In this document: positions 1 to 7,366 of the stretch, in pieces
How the letters are laid out: the number at the start of each line of letters is the position of its first letter
Position numbering within the stretch: the first letter of the stretch is position 1
Source of the DNA: Opitutia bacterium UBA7441
GTDB taxonomy: Bacteria > Verrucomicrobiota > Verrucomicrobiia > Opitutales > Coraliomargaritaceae
DNA length: 10,822 bases
Assembly: GCA_002480015.1 (NCBI GenBank)
Contig: DLQD01000114.1
Coordinates: forward strand, 1 to 10,822
Direction: 5' to 3'
Notes under the pieces: model-generated
The model's database searches: none
Told to the model about the DNA's origin: nothing
What the model saw: only the letters and a program-made list of their open reading frames with translations
Program-made: the position numbers and the translations under genes

Positions 1-1
1 C

Positions 2-568
2 GGAATGAGTGCGGACGCATTTAATAAAGCTTCCCTGCGAGAGGGACCTGACGGCCTCATCGCAATCGCTGTGCAGCAAAACAACGTGCTGTCCGACTTC
101 AAGCTAGGCGACCCGCCGCTCCTGCTAGTACTGGAAGGGATCGAGAAACCGGGTAATCTCGGCGCTATTCTCCGCAGCGCGGACGGCGCGGGCGTCGATG
201 CCGTCATCTTGGTGGACTGCGTGCTCGACCTCTACAATCCCAACGCGATCCGCTCTTCACAGGGGCTCCTCTTCGCCCTGCCCATCGTATCGACGGATCG
301 TCCGACCCTGGCTGCGTGGCTGGATGCCAATCATATCGTCTGCTGCGCGACCACGCCCGACACCGAGAAACTGCATTGGGATGTCGACTACCGGCAAGGT
401 ATCGCGCTCTTCATGGGCAGCGAAAGCGACGGCTTGATGCCCTACTGGCTAGAGAAGGCGGCGCATAAGATCCGCATACCTATGGCCGGGCAAGCGGACT
501 CGCTCAACGTCGCGGCCGCCGCAGCCGTCTGTCTCTACGAAGCACGACGTCAGCGGTGTTCTGATTGA
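2..568 (+). CDS. TrmH/SpoU-family RNA 2'-O-methyltransferase (5' end outside window)
   Basis: This is the C-terminal SPOUT domain of an RNA ribose 2'-O-methyltransferase that uses S-adenosylmethionine to modify rRNA or tRNA. Counting from the first in-frame Met (base 5), all three SpoU motifs are present: motif 1 NLGAILR (51-57), motif 2 FMGSESDGL (about 136-144, Glu140), and motif 3 IPMAGQADSLNVAAAAAV (158-175, Ser166/Asn168). NPNAIRSSQG (78-87) is also typical. The frame stays open to the window edge (GGA precedes the ATG). Family members usually carry about 70-100 more N-terminal residues forming a substrate-binding domain, so the true start is almost certainly upstream and the ATG at 5 is internal. 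The motifs give the family but not the target, so TrmH, RlmB and TsnR-like roles cannot be separated. It converges on the nuclease-family gene, with only 27 bases between the stops and no hairpin seen there. Confidence 0.9.
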   Translation, partial: GMSADAFNKASLREGPDGLIAIAVQQNNVLSDFKLGDPPLLLVLEGIEKPGNLGAILRSADGAGVDAVILVDCVLDLYNPNAIRSSQGLLFALPIVSTDRPTLAAWLDANHIVCCATTPDTEKLHWDVDYRQGIALFMGSESDGLMPYWLEKAAHKIRIPMAGQADSLNVAAAAAVCLYEARRQRCSD

Positions 569-595
569 GGCAGTAGGCTGGCGGCCGGAAAACTC

Positions 596-1519
596 CTATT
601 CTGCGCTGATCGCCACGGCGGGAGTGACGAGGTCCAGATAGACCATCCGATGGTCACTGCCATTCAGCGCACCCGGAGTATCCACGATGTGCCCCTGGCC
701 AGCCTTGACCCGGAGGTACATTTCAGGCGAGGCGATAAAACCATCAACGGCCTCGTAGCGGCTCTCCTTTTCATAGAAATATGTCCAGACCTCTCCTCGA
801 CTATCTGCCGCCGGCACCCGTGTGCCGATCTCTAAACTGCCTCTTCGGTAAAAACGTCGAAGCGTTGAGCTCGTCGGATGGTCGTTGAAATCGCCGACGA
901 CCAGATACTGAGTCTGCGCCCGATCCTGCGTCCGTTCAATGATACGATGACGACAGGCCTCGGCCTCGCGCACGCGGCGCAGTTCCGATCCGGGATCGTC
1001 TTTGTTTTCCGAGTAACGGCTTTTTAAATGAACGGCAAACAACTGGAAGCTCCGACCGTCGTCCAATTTGAAACTCATCTCAAGCATACCGCGCTTCACC
1101 GTTTCGCGCTCCTCAAAATACTTAAACTGGAGATCCTTGTGCTTGATTACCTCGTAGGGTGCCCGCCTAGCCAAGACCGCGAGGTGCCGGTCCGGATCGG
1201 ATCCCTTCATGTGCACGGCATACTCGTAATGAAGGCCATCATGATTCAAGTCAGCCCGGAGTTCCTCCAAAAAATCGACCGTGCCCATTTCCTGAAGTAC
1301 CAGCACGTCCGGCGCGACTTCTTTGATCGCCTCACGCATGATCGATTTTTCTTTCTCAGGTTTGGGATATGCAGGCCGCCAGCTGGAATCGACATAGCGA
1401 TCCATGACCAGATAGTTCTTCAAATTGTAGGTGGCCACACGCAGGTCCTGAGCGGACAAAACCGCAAAGAGGATCAGCTGCAAAAAGCTCAAGAGGCACA
1501 AACGAATGTATCTTTGCAT
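596..1519 (-). CDS. Secreted endonuclease/exonuclease/phosphatase-family protein
   Basis: This is a 307-residue protein of the metal-dependent EEP (DNase I/exonuclease III-like) fold. From the ATG at 1519 the catalytic signatures appear in order: RVATYNLKNY (Asn32), VLVLQEM (Glu77), FAVHLKS (His164), VVGDFNDHP (Asp210/Asn212), AVDGF (Asp259) and GSDHR (Asp289/His290). All expected active-site residues are present, so it should be a working phosphodiesterase or nuclease. The N-terminus reads MQRYIRLCLLSFLQLILF followed by AVLSAQ, a good Sec signal peptide with likely cleavage after LSA, so it probably acts in the periplasm or outside the cell. I prefer ATG 1519. A TTG at 1543 would add eight residues (MTTCSSRF) ahead of the signal peptide. 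Neither start has a clear Shine-Dalgarno. It is the last gene of the nadD cluster, starting 30 bases after the M48 protease stop. The substrate (DNA, RNA, phospholipid or sugar phosphate) is not decided by these motifs. Confidence 0.88.
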   Translation of the reverse strand: MQRYIRLCLLSFLQLILFAVLSAQDLRVATYNLKNYLVMDRYVDSSWRPAYPKPEKEKSIMREAIKEVAPDVLVLQEMGTVDFLEELRADLNHDGLHYEYAVHMKGSDPDRHLAVLARRAPYEVIKHKDLQFKYFEERETVKRGMLEMSFKLDDGRSFQLFAVHLKSRYSENKDDPGSELRRVREAEACRHRIIERTQDRAQTQYLVVGDFNDHPTSSTLRRFYRRGSLEIGTRVPAADSRGEVWTYFYEKESRYEAVDGFIASPEMYLRVKAGQGHIVDTPGALNGSDHRMVYLDLVTPAVAISAE

Positions 1520-1549
1520 GAACCGAGAAGAACAAGTGGTCAAAGCAAA

Positions 1550-2803
1550 CTACACTTTAGATCGCAAGGAAGCTTCACGCTCGACCAGTGTGGGGTGTGA
1601 GTAGTGAAAATTGCTATAGAGCGGGTGCGGCGTCAAATTGCTTAAATTCTCTTTATGGAGCTTCCTAAGAGCCTGTGAGAGTGGCGCGTAGCCGCCCATC
1701 GCATCGCGCGCAAAGGCATCGGCCTCGTACTCGTGCTTTCGCGAAAGACGACTGGTCAAGGGCGACAGCCAGAAAGTAACCAGACCGCTCAGGAGCATGA
1801 AAAGCAAGAGCACGGGCACGATTTGCCCCTCGGCGGACGAACTGAAGTGAAAGGCGCGCGTGAACCATGCGGCATTGGCCAGCCAACCGAGCACGGCAAA
1901 CATACCGAGCGAGGAGACCGCCGCCATCGCCATCATTTTGGGAATGTGCCCGAGCTTATAATGGCCGATCTCATGGGCAAGCACTGCTTCCAGTTCATCA
2001 GGCTCCATTTGTTCAATCAGCGTATCAAATAAAACAATACGACGAAAACGCCCGAAGCCGGAGAAAAAGGCATTGGAGTGCCCGGAACGCTTGCTGCCGT
2101 CCATCACGAGGATTGTCTGCGCCTGAAAACCCGTCCGGTCGGCGAGCGCAAAAAGGCGCGTCTTCAGTTCACCCGCCTCCATCGGCTCCAGCTTGTTAAA
2201 AAGCGGCATGATAAACATTGGATAAGCGACGACCATGACGAGTTGAAAAATAAAGAACACGGCGAAGCCCCACAGCCACCAGAGCGCGCCTGCGGCACTG
2301 ACCAGATAAATGAGCAGTGCCAACAAAGGATAGCCGATAACGAAGCCGATCAAGGTGCCTTTGATTTTATCGACAACCCACAGCTTCTTCGTGCTTTTGT
2401 TGAAGCCGAAGCGCTCCTCGAGCTTAAAGGTGCCCCACCAATCAAAGGGCATTGAAGGGATGCCCAAAACAAGGCCGGTCAAAAAAAGCACCAAGGCCTG
2501 CCCCCAGATACCAATACCAAACCAGGCGGAGAACAGTTCGTAGAACCAGGGCAGGATACCGAGCAGCAGAACGAGCGCGAGCACGCCGGCATCGAATAGG
2601 TCGGTGACGATGCCGAAGCGTGTCTTGGCAGCCGTGTATTCGACCGACTTTTTGTAGGTCGGCAGGTCAATAAAACCGCGAAAGCTCTCGGGCACCTCTC
2701 CAGCGCGGGCTTGGACATAACGGAGATTGAGCACGTCGAGCAGAATGCTCGTGCCCAGCTTGAGAATAAGCAGGCAGACGAAAACGACGAGAATTGTATG
2801 CAT
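1550..2803 (-). CDS. M48 family membrane metalloprotease, Ste24/CAAX-protease type
   Basis: This is a 417-residue integral-membrane zinc protease. The zinc motif is HEIGHYKLGH (His277, Glu278, His281), with the third ligand in EYEADAFA (Glu358, Asp362). Further Ste24-type landmarks are DGSKRSGHSNAFFSGFG (235-251) and YSNFHYSHPTLVERE (396-410) near the C-terminus. Hydrophobic segments lie near 3-24, 66-90, 100-118, 150-200 (probably two spans), 290-312 and 329-347, matching the multi-span Ste24 architecture rather than single-span HtpX or the periplasmic BepA/LoiP type. Length is typical for bacterial members. Eukaryotic Ste24 processes prenylated CAAX proteins. Bacteria generally lack those, so a role in membrane-protein quality control or peptide processing is inference. 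The ATG at 2803 follows the rsfS stop by 8 bases, and an AGG seven bases upstream (2811-2813) overlaps that stop, suggesting translational coupling. Confidence 0.93.
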   Translation of the reverse strand: MHTILVVFVCLLILKLGTSILLDVLNLRYVQARAGEVPESFRGFIDLPTYKKSVEYTAAKTRFGIVTDLFDAGVLALVLLLGILPWFYELFSAWFGIGIWGQALVLFLTGLVLGIPSMPFDWWGTFKLEERFGFNKSTKKLWVVDKIKGTLIGFVIGYPLLALLIYLVSAAGALWWLWGFAVFFIFQLVMVVAYPMFIMPLFNKLEPMEAGELKTRLFALADRTGFQAQTILVMDGSKRSGHSNAFFSGFGRFRRIVLFDTLIEQMEPDELEAVLAHEIGHYKLGHIPKMMAMAAVSSLGMFAVLGWLANAAWFTRAFHFSSSAEGQIVPVLLLFMLLSGLVTFWLSPLTSRLSRKHEYEADAFARDAMGGYAPLSQALRKLHKENLSNLTPHPLYSNFHYSHPTLVEREASLRSKV

Positions 2804-2811
2804 AACCCGAC

Positions 2812-3177
2812 CTATAATGTGACCTCAGGAGCGTCATTCCAGAGTTGATCCAAGCGATAGAAGTCACGCATCTCCTGCGTCTGCAAATGGACCATAAAAT
2901 CGAAAGCATCCACGACGAGCCAGCCGCTGACAAGAGCGCGGTCTTCGCCGATCAGCTGCACCTGGGCTTCCTTCAAAGCTTGATCGAGTGCGCCCTTGAG
3001 CGCCTTGACATGTGGATCCGAAGTGCCGGTGACTAAAACCAAGTAGTCGGTGATCGTAGATTTTCCGCGCACATCGAGTATGCGTATGGCTTCGCCTTTT
3101 TTGTCTTCGATGGCTGCGACAGCGCAGCGTATCTCTTGGAGAGTGCGATGGTTCGCTTTACTTGAGTCTTTGGTCAT
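2812..3177 (-). CDS. rsfS: Ribosomal silencing factor RsfS (YbeB/Iojap)
   Basis: This 121-residue cytoplasmic protein belongs to the RsfS/Iojap family. Members bind ribosomal protein uL14 on the large subunit and block joining of the 30S subunit, which lowers translation when nutrients are scarce. The family pattern runs through the whole protein: ILDVRGKSTITDYLVLVTGTSDPHV at about 33-57, SGWLVVDAFDFMVHLQT at about 84-100, and RDFYRLDQLWNDAP at about 104-117. Length is normal for the family. The ATG at 3177 follows the nadD stop by 17 bases. The nadD-rsfS pair is one of the most widely conserved bacterial gene pairs, which supports both identifications. No Shine-Dalgarno is visible, so it is likely translated from the shared nadD transcript. 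Confidence 0.95.
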   Translation of the reverse strand: MTKDSSKANHRTLQEIRCAVAAIEDKKGEAIRILDVRGKSTITDYLVLVTGTSDPHVKALKGALDQALKEAQVQLIGEDRALVSGWLVVDAFDFMVHLQTQEMRDFYRLDQLWNDAPEVTL

Positions 3178-3194
3178 ATGAATTTGGGTATTTT

Positions 3195-3803
3195 CTATCG
3201 GGTATAGAGGCCTCGTGAGGAAATGAAAGCCTCAACTGAGCACGGCAATAAGTCCGTACAGGGCAGGCCCGCCTCCAAGCGGCGGCGTATTTCGCTCGAA
3301 CTGTGCTCCATTAAAGGCGCTTCGAGCTCAATCAACTGGAGCCCTGGGATCGATGGTGCATCCAAGCAGTAACCCGGGCGACGCAGTACGACGAAAGTTA
3401 AGTGCGAGGCCAGATCGTGGATGCGGTGCCAGTTTGGCAGAAGTTCCAATTGGTCGGCACCAATGATCCAATGGAGCGCACATTGGGAATACCGCTGACG
3501 AAAAAGGCTAACCGTGTCGACCGCATAGCTGGTTCCGCCTCGCTCGATTTCGCAGGCGTCGATTTCAAAGCGAGGCTCCCCTGCAGTAGCGAGTTCCAGC
3601 ATCTCGATGCGATCGCTGTCACTAGCAAAAGTCGAGCTCGACTTGAGCGGAGAACGGGCCGCGGGGATAAAGACGACTTTGTCTAGGCTCAGTTGCTCTA
3701 GAGCGAGCTGCGCGACCCTGAGGTGTGCGCTGTGCACAGGATCGAAGCTGCCCCCGTAGAGCCCCAGCGAAGTGCGGACGGGCTGTCTGTTCGTGGGTTT
3801 CAT
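3195..3803 (-). CDS. nadD: Nicotinate-nucleotide adenylyltransferase
   Basis: NadD transfers AMP from ATP to nicotinate mononucleotide to form deamido-NAD, the step before NAD synthetase shared by de novo and salvage routes. The 202-residue protein has the nucleotidyltransferase signature GLYGGSFDPVHSAHL (about 14-28, with the HxxH-like PVHSAH), then SPLK (51-54) at the usual PxxK position, RGGTSYAVDTV (88-98) at the substrate-recognition loop, IIGADQLELLPNW (113-125), and SSSEIRRRL (168-176), equivalent to the second ATP-binding motif ISSTxIR. Length is typical. The start at ATG 3803 places the G-Y-G-G-S-F strand about 14 residues in, as expected. It is the first gene of the minus-strand cluster, and the promoter should lie in the 69-base gap shared with the divergent ExoD-family gene, though I cannot point to convincing -35/-10 boxes. 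Confidence 0.95.
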   Translation of the reverse strand: MKPTNRQPVRTSLGLYGGSFDPVHSAHLRVAQLALEQLSLDKVVFIPAARSPLKSSSTFASDSDRIEMLELATAGEPRFEIDACEIERGGTSYAVDTVSLFRQRYSQCALHWIIGADQLELLPNWHRIHDLASHLTFVVLRRPGYCLDAPSIPGLQLIELEAPLMEHSSSEIRRRLEAGLPCTDLLPCSVEAFISSRGLYTR

Positions 3804-3872
3804 AGTTGCGAAGTTCTAACAAGTCAGCATGAAGGATGGCGACCACTTTTCCACCGATCGAGCGAACTGCAA
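3804..3872. promoter_or_regulatory. Divergent intergenic region, nadD / ExoD-family gene
   Basis: These 69 bases separate the divergent starts of nadD (-) and the ExoD-family gene (+), so at least one promoter in each direction probably lies here or reaches into the flanking genes. I found no strong sigma-70 boxes, no operator-like palindrome and no Shine-Dalgarno for either gene. The call rests on gene arrangement only. Confidence 0.35.
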
Positions 3873-4535
3873 ATGCAAACCACTGATGAAACTCCGCCCC
3901 CACTCCCTCTTGGGGATACTTTAAAGCAGTTACTGCAGACAGAGGATACACGCGGACTCTCCATTCGTGAGATCACCGGTGCGGTGGGCGAGAAGGGCTT
4001 CGGACTGGTCCTGATCGTGCTATCCCTACCCAGCGCTCTCCCCGTGCCGGCGCCAGGCTATAGCACGCCTTTCGGCATAGTCATTGCCCTCATCGCGCTG
4101 CAAATGATGAGCGGACGCACAGCCGTTTGGCTGCCGGCGAAATTGAGCGCCATCCGTATCAAGCCTAAGCTTGCTCACACGATGCTGGGCAGCGCGTCGA
4201 AGTTCCTGCACGCAATTGAACGCTTCATTCGACCCAGGCAGAAATGGATCCGTAGTCACCCGGGGCAAGCTGGGCTGGCCGTTGTGATAGCTATCATGGC
4301 CTGTTTGATGATGCTGCCCATTCCATTGACCAATACTTTCCCCGCGATGGTGATTTTTATGATCGGTGTGGGGCTTTCCGAGGAGGACGGGCTCCTCGCC
4401 ATCGGAGCCTTCGCAGTGGGTTGCTGCGCGGTGCTACTCTACGCAGGGATTATCTACCTCGTTTTGACGCAAGGCGTAGAAGCAATCGATCCGATCAAAG
4501 ACGCCATCAAGTCGCTCTTTAGGATGACTTCCTAG
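3873..4535 (+). CDS. ExoD-family (exopolysaccharide synthesis ExoD-like) membrane protein
   Basis: This 220-residue integral-membrane protein resembles the ExoD family, named from a Rhizobium gene linked to exopolysaccharide production and alkali tolerance. Its biochemical function is unknown. Family features are REITGAVGEKGFG (32-44), SLPSALPVPAPGYSTPFG (51-68), ALQMMSGRTAVWLP (75-88), RFIRPRQKW (117-125), MLPIPLTNTFPAM (147-159) and GVGLSEEDG (165-173). Hydrophobic spans lie near 43-56, 64-80, 133-151, 155-168 and 172-199. The frame is open upstream to 3723, but those 50 residues lie over nadD on the other strand and resemble no family sequence. ATG 3873 gives the normal length and a hydrophilic start. 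It stands alone on its strand, with no polysaccharide genes nearby, so an exopolysaccharide role is not supported by context. Confidence 0.85.
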   Translation: MQTTDETPPPLPLGDTLKQLLQTEDTRGLSIREITGAVGEKGFGLVLIVLSLPSALPVPAPGYSTPFGIVIALIALQMMSGRTAVWLPAKLSAIRIKPKLAHTMLGSASKFLHAIERFIRPRQKWIRSHPGQAGLAVVIAIMACLMMLPIPLTNTFPAMVIFMIGVGLSEEDGLLAIGAFAVGCCAVLLYAGIIYLVLTQGVEAIDPIKDAIKSLFRMTS

Positions 4536-4544
4536 TTAAGGGAA

Positions 4545-4564
4545 CTTCTGGAAATTGCCAGAAG
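4545..4564. terminator. Bidirectional hairpin between convergent genes
   Basis: A perfect 7-base stem, CTTCTGG (4545-4551) with CCAGAAG (4558-4564), closes a 6-base loop (AAATTG). It sits in the 47-base gap between the convergent stops of the ExoD-family gene and ptsI. Read on the minus strand, it is followed by TTCCCTTAAC, a weakly U-rich tail. On the plus strand there is no U tract. Finding a 7-base perfect stem by chance in so short a gap is unlikely, and the position is right for a terminator serving both genes, better for ptsI. The lack of a good U run keeps confidence moderate. Confidence 0.55.
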
Positions 4565-4582
4565 CTAGCGATCGCACTGTGT

Positions 4583-6343
4583 TCAGGCGAGATCCCCGAG
4601 GGCCTTCTGGCGGAAGGCTTCAAGCTTTTGGATGATCTCCGCTGAATCGGCCGTTTTCATGATTTCAGCGACCAGCTCTTCCGCCTCCGACTTTTTAATG
4701 TGACGGATGAAATATTTAACCTCGGGAAGCAGACTGGATGTGAGGCTCAGCGAGTCCGCGCCCATTCCGAGCAGAATCCCGGCATAAATCGGGTCGCCGG
4801 CGATCTCACCACAGACACTGACCGGCGTATTCGCCGCCTTGCCGCCGTCGATAATAGCTTTAAGCGTCCGCAATACCGCCGGATGCGCCGGATCGTAAAG
4901 GTGGGCAACTTGATCGTTCAATCGGTCCACCGCCATCAAATATTGTATCAAATCATTGGTTCCGATACTCAAAAAGTCAGTCTCTGCGGCTAGAAGATCG
5001 ATAATAACGGCCGCACTGGGCACCTCGACCATGGCTCCGACCTCAATTGCTGCGTCAAATGCCTCCCCTCTCATCGTCAGTTCTTCTTTAACCGATTCGA
5101 GAATCACGTTAGCCCGCCGCAGCTCACACATCCCGCTGATCATGGGATACATGATCTTGACGTGACCATGGGCGCTGGAGCGGAGTATCGCCCTGAGCTG
5201 GGTTTTGAAAATATCTTCGTTTTCCAAGCAAAAACGGATTGCTCGACAGCCCATGAAGGAATTGTCCTCATTAACGTTTTCATCGCCGATCGTCTTGTCC
5301 CCACCCACATCCAAGGTCCTGATAATTACAGCTTGGCCATCTGCGGCTTCAACCACCGCGCGATATTCCTCATACTGCACTGACTCGGGCGGATAGCCGT
5401 GGTGCCGCAGAAAGATGCCCTCCGTCCGGAAGAGGCCAACACCCTCGGCGCGCATATGCTTGGCCTGCTCCATCTCTGCGATGCCTTCAATATTCGCCAT
5501 CAAATGGATGGTGGCCCCATCCTTAGTCCGAGCCTGCTCAGAAATGAAAGAGTTAAAAGTATCGTCCCGCTTTTTTCGCTCTTTCGCCAGTTTACCATAT
5601 TGGTAGAGGCGATCCTCCGTGGGATTGATCACAATGATACCTTCGTGCCCATCGACCAGAATATGGTCGCCACTCAAAATTTTCTTCGTCGCGTTGTGCG
5701 TGCCGACAACCGCCGGTATCCGTAGGGAACGGGCCATGATGACCGAGTGGCTCGTTTTCCCACCCCCATCCGTCACAAAGCCCAAGAGTTTGTTGCGATC
5801 CAGATCGGCCGCATCTGAGGGCGAAATATCCTCGGAGATGATGATGCTCTCTGCCGCCAATTGGCCGAGGTTCACCTTTTGCATCCCGATCAGGTTATGC
5901 AACAGACGCCGGGAGACATCCCCGATATCCGAAACACGCTCTCGCAGATACTCATCCTCCATTGAGCGGAAAAAAGAAATGTAGCGCTGCGACACATTAT
6001 TGTAACAAAACTCGATATTTTTCTTGGTGCTGCGCAGCTCCGCGATGACCTCGTCGAGCAACGCATTGTCCTCCAATACTAGGAGATGCGCGTCAAAAAT
6101 CCGCGCCTCGCCCTCACTCAGAGTCTTGGCGATCTTATCACGTACTTGTGAGATCTCAATGCGAGTCTCTAAAATCGCCTGTTCGAACCGCTCTAATTCT
6201 GAATCAACCTGGGCCTCATTCAGATCATACGAAGGCACATCTAGTTGCTTCTGCAAATAGACAACAGCGCGCCCATGAGCGACGCCGGGAGACGCAGCGA
6301 TGCCTTCGAGGACTATCTCTTCTTTAATATGGTTTTCGGTCAC
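4583..6343 (-). CDS. ptsI: Phosphoenolpyruvate-protein phosphotransferase (PTS Enzyme I)
   Basis: Enzyme I autophosphorylates from phosphoenolpyruvate and passes the phosphate to HPr, the first step of every PTS chain. The 586-residue protein is normal length and complete. It has the N-terminal domain start EGIAASPGVAHG (13-24), the HPr-binding helical insert (about 40-150), the phosphohistidine loop GGGKTSHSVIMAR with His199 (E. coli His189), GVGLFRTEGIFL (301-312), IRTLDVGGDK (341-350), the PEP-utiliser signature DFLSIGTNDLIQYLMAVDR (456-474), and the catalytic Cys511 in VSVCGEIAGD. The start is GTG at 6343. An in-frame TGA lies three codons upstream and no ATG precedes the conserved domain. 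No Shine-Dalgarno is visible. It lies 50 bases downstream of ispE on the same strand, so the two may be cotranscribed. No HPr, EIIA or sugar permease gene is in the window, so I cannot say whether it serves transport or a regulatory PTS. Confidence 0.95.
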   Translation of the reverse strand: MTENHIKEEIVLEGIAASPGVAHGRAVVYLQKQLDVPSYDLNEAQVDSELERFEQAILETRIEISQVRDKIAKTLSEGEARIFDAHLLVLEDNALLDEVIAELRSTKKNIEFCYNNVSQRYISFFRSMEDEYLRERVSDIGDVSRRLLHNLIGMQKVNLGQLAAESIIISEDISPSDAADLDRNKLLGFVTDGGGKTSHSVIMARSLRIPAVVGTHNATKKILSGDHILVDGHEGIIVINPTEDRLYQYGKLAKERKKRDDTFNSFISEQARTKDGATIHLMANIEGIAEMEQAKHMRAEGVGLFRTEGIFLRHHGYPPESVQYEEYRAVVEAADGQAVIIRTLDVGGDKTIGDENVNEDNSFMGCRAIRFCLENEDIFKTQLRAILRSSAHGHVKIMYPMISGMCELRRANVILESVKEELTMRGEAFDAAIEVGAMVEVPSAAVIIDLLAAETDFLSIGTNDLIQYLMAVDRLNDQVAHLYDPAHPAVLRTLKAIIDGGKAANTPVSVCGEIAGDPIYAGILLGMGADSLSLTSSLLPEVKYFIRHIKKSEAEELVAEIMKTADSAEIIQKLEAFRQKALGDLA

Positions 6344-6393
6344 AATCGATCAGACAACTTCAGGCGGAGCTGTCTACTCACTGTATATTCCAA

Positions 6394-7269
6394 TCAGAGG
6401 ATTGAAGTTTCAATAAAAAATAACCCCGATCCCCATGCCGAATGACAAATAGTACGAATTGCCGCCACTTCAACCTCATTTTCGGCCAAAGCGAAACAAC
6501 AACTGCCACTCCCACTCATAAGACAAAGGTGGCCCTCTGCGCGCAATTCCTCCAGGAGGCAGGGTATCGCCAGATACTTCGCGCCGACACAAGCCTCGAA
6601 AGTATTCGATAATAAGCCGCTCAGCTCACCGGATGAGGCAAAATCATTTAATCGTGCTGAGGCAAGTGCTTCCGGCTCGTATGCCCTGGGGCTCGCCTCG
6701 ATGAGGCGTCGATACGCCCAGCGAGTATTCACCCCGAAGTCCGGGCGGAAGATTAAAACTCTTCGTCCACGTAGTTGCTTGGCTAAATCCTGCGGCAAAG
6801 GATCTAAGATGTCTCCGCGTCCCGTCATCTTCGCAGGCACGGCATCTATAAAAAAAGGGCAATCCGACCCCAAGTCCGCGGCCAAATCCTGCAGATCGGA
6901 ACGATTCAGTGGACGGCCTGTCAACTCATTCATCGCCCGCAGAGCAACCGCCGCGTTACTACTCCCGCCTCCTAAACCAGCTCCCATTGGAATCCGTTTG
7001 TCTAAATCAAACTTGAAGCCTTCCTTGATACCGGTTCTCGATCGAAAAGCGCATGCGGCTCTGACGATCAAATTGGCCTCCCCCGTCGGCACCTCGGGAT
7101 CGCTGCAATGGAAATCGACGCCGTCCCCCTTGAGCGACACGTGCAAACGATCGCCGAAGTCTAGCGCCACGATCAGCGAAGTCAGCGCATGAAAGCCGTC
7201 GCCCCGTTGACCATGAACGGATAGCATTAAGTTTATCTTAGCAGGGGAATCGAGGGACAGCGAAGTCAT
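6394..7269 (-). CDS. ispE: 4-diphosphocytidyl-2-C-methyl-D-erythritol kinase
   Basis: IspE phosphorylates the 2-hydroxyl of CDP-methylerythritol with ATP, the fourth step of the MEP pathway to isoprenoid precursors. The 291-residue GHMP-family kinase shows SPAKINLMLSVHGQRGDGFH (8-27, with the substrate-contacting Lys11), the ATP-binding glycine loop PMGAGLGGGSSNAAVAL (94-110), GSDCPFFI (134-141, catalytic Asp136), and the C-terminal GHMP motif MSGSGSCCFAL (251-261). Length is typical. ATG 7269 is preceded at 6 bases by GGAG, the only good Shine-Dalgarno among the genes here. It diverges from pyrF, and ispD lies about 0.9 kb away on the opposite strand, so two MEP genes are neighbours without forming one operon. 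Confidence 0.96.
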   Translation of the reverse strand: MTSLSLDSPAKINLMLSVHGQRGDGFHALTSLIVALDFGDRLHVSLKGDGVDFHCSDPEVPTGEANLIVRAACAFRSRTGIKEGFKFDLDKRIPMGAGLGGGSSNAAVALRAMNELTGRPLNRSDLQDLAADLGSDCPFFIDAVPAKMTGRGDILDPLPQDLAKQLRGRRVLIFRPDFGVNTRWAYRRLIEASPRAYEPEALASARLNDFASSGELSGLLSNTFEACVGAKYLAIPCLLEELRAEGHLCLMSGSGSCCFALAENEVEVAAIRTICHSAWGSGLFFIETSIL

Positions 7270-7275
7270 CTAGAT

Positions 7276-7279
7276 CTCC
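7276..7279 (-). promoter_or_regulatory. Shine-Dalgarno of ispE
   Basis: On the minus strand GGAG lies 6 bases before the ispE ATG, a canonical match and spacing. It stands out because most other starts in the window have no recognisable Shine-Dalgarno. Confidence 0.6.
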
Positions 7280-7366
7280 AGTAAAGGAACTCTTCGTCCC
7301 CTCCGCCATGAAAATTTCCACTTTTGCACTTTGCCATAGGCACAAATCACTTCCTAGTCTGCCTTC
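7280..7366. promoter_or_regulatory. Divergent intergenic region, ispE / pyrF
   Basis: This is the remainder of the 97-base gap between the divergent ispE and pyrF starts, the longest untranslated stretch in the window, and it presumably carries promoters for both units. TTGCCA at 7331-7336 is a 5/6 match to a -35 box toward pyrF. The only -10-like hexamer at suitable distance, TAGTCT (7355-7360), is poor and lies just 6 bases from the start codon. I therefore do not call a defined promoter. No operator palindrome or PyrR/riboswitch-like structure is apparent. Confidence 0.35.

Noticed and set aside
569..595. Possible terminator between the convergent methyltransferase and EEP genes
   Set aside because: The 27-base gap is GC-rich (GGCGGCCGG) but forms no convincing stem-loop with a U tract in either direction.
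1028..1600. Plus-strand open frame (190 codons) opposite the EEP-family gene
   Set aside because: The opposite strand carries all EEP catalytic motifs and a signal peptide; this frame has no domain and spans a gene boundary.
3723..3872. N-terminal 50-residue extension of the ExoD-family protein
   Set aside because: Most of it overlaps the nadD coding sequence and shared promoter gap and does not resemble ExoD proteins. ATG 3873 gives the normal length.
4379..4398. 7-base inverted repeat CGAGGAG/CTCCTCG in the ExoD-family gene
   Set aside because: Several 7-base stems with short loops are expected by chance in a window this size; it is in coding sequence with no U tract.
4568..4575. GCGATCGC palindrome resembling the cyanobacterial HIP1 octamer
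   Set aside because: I noted only this single copy, and nothing else points to cyanobacteria; likely chance.
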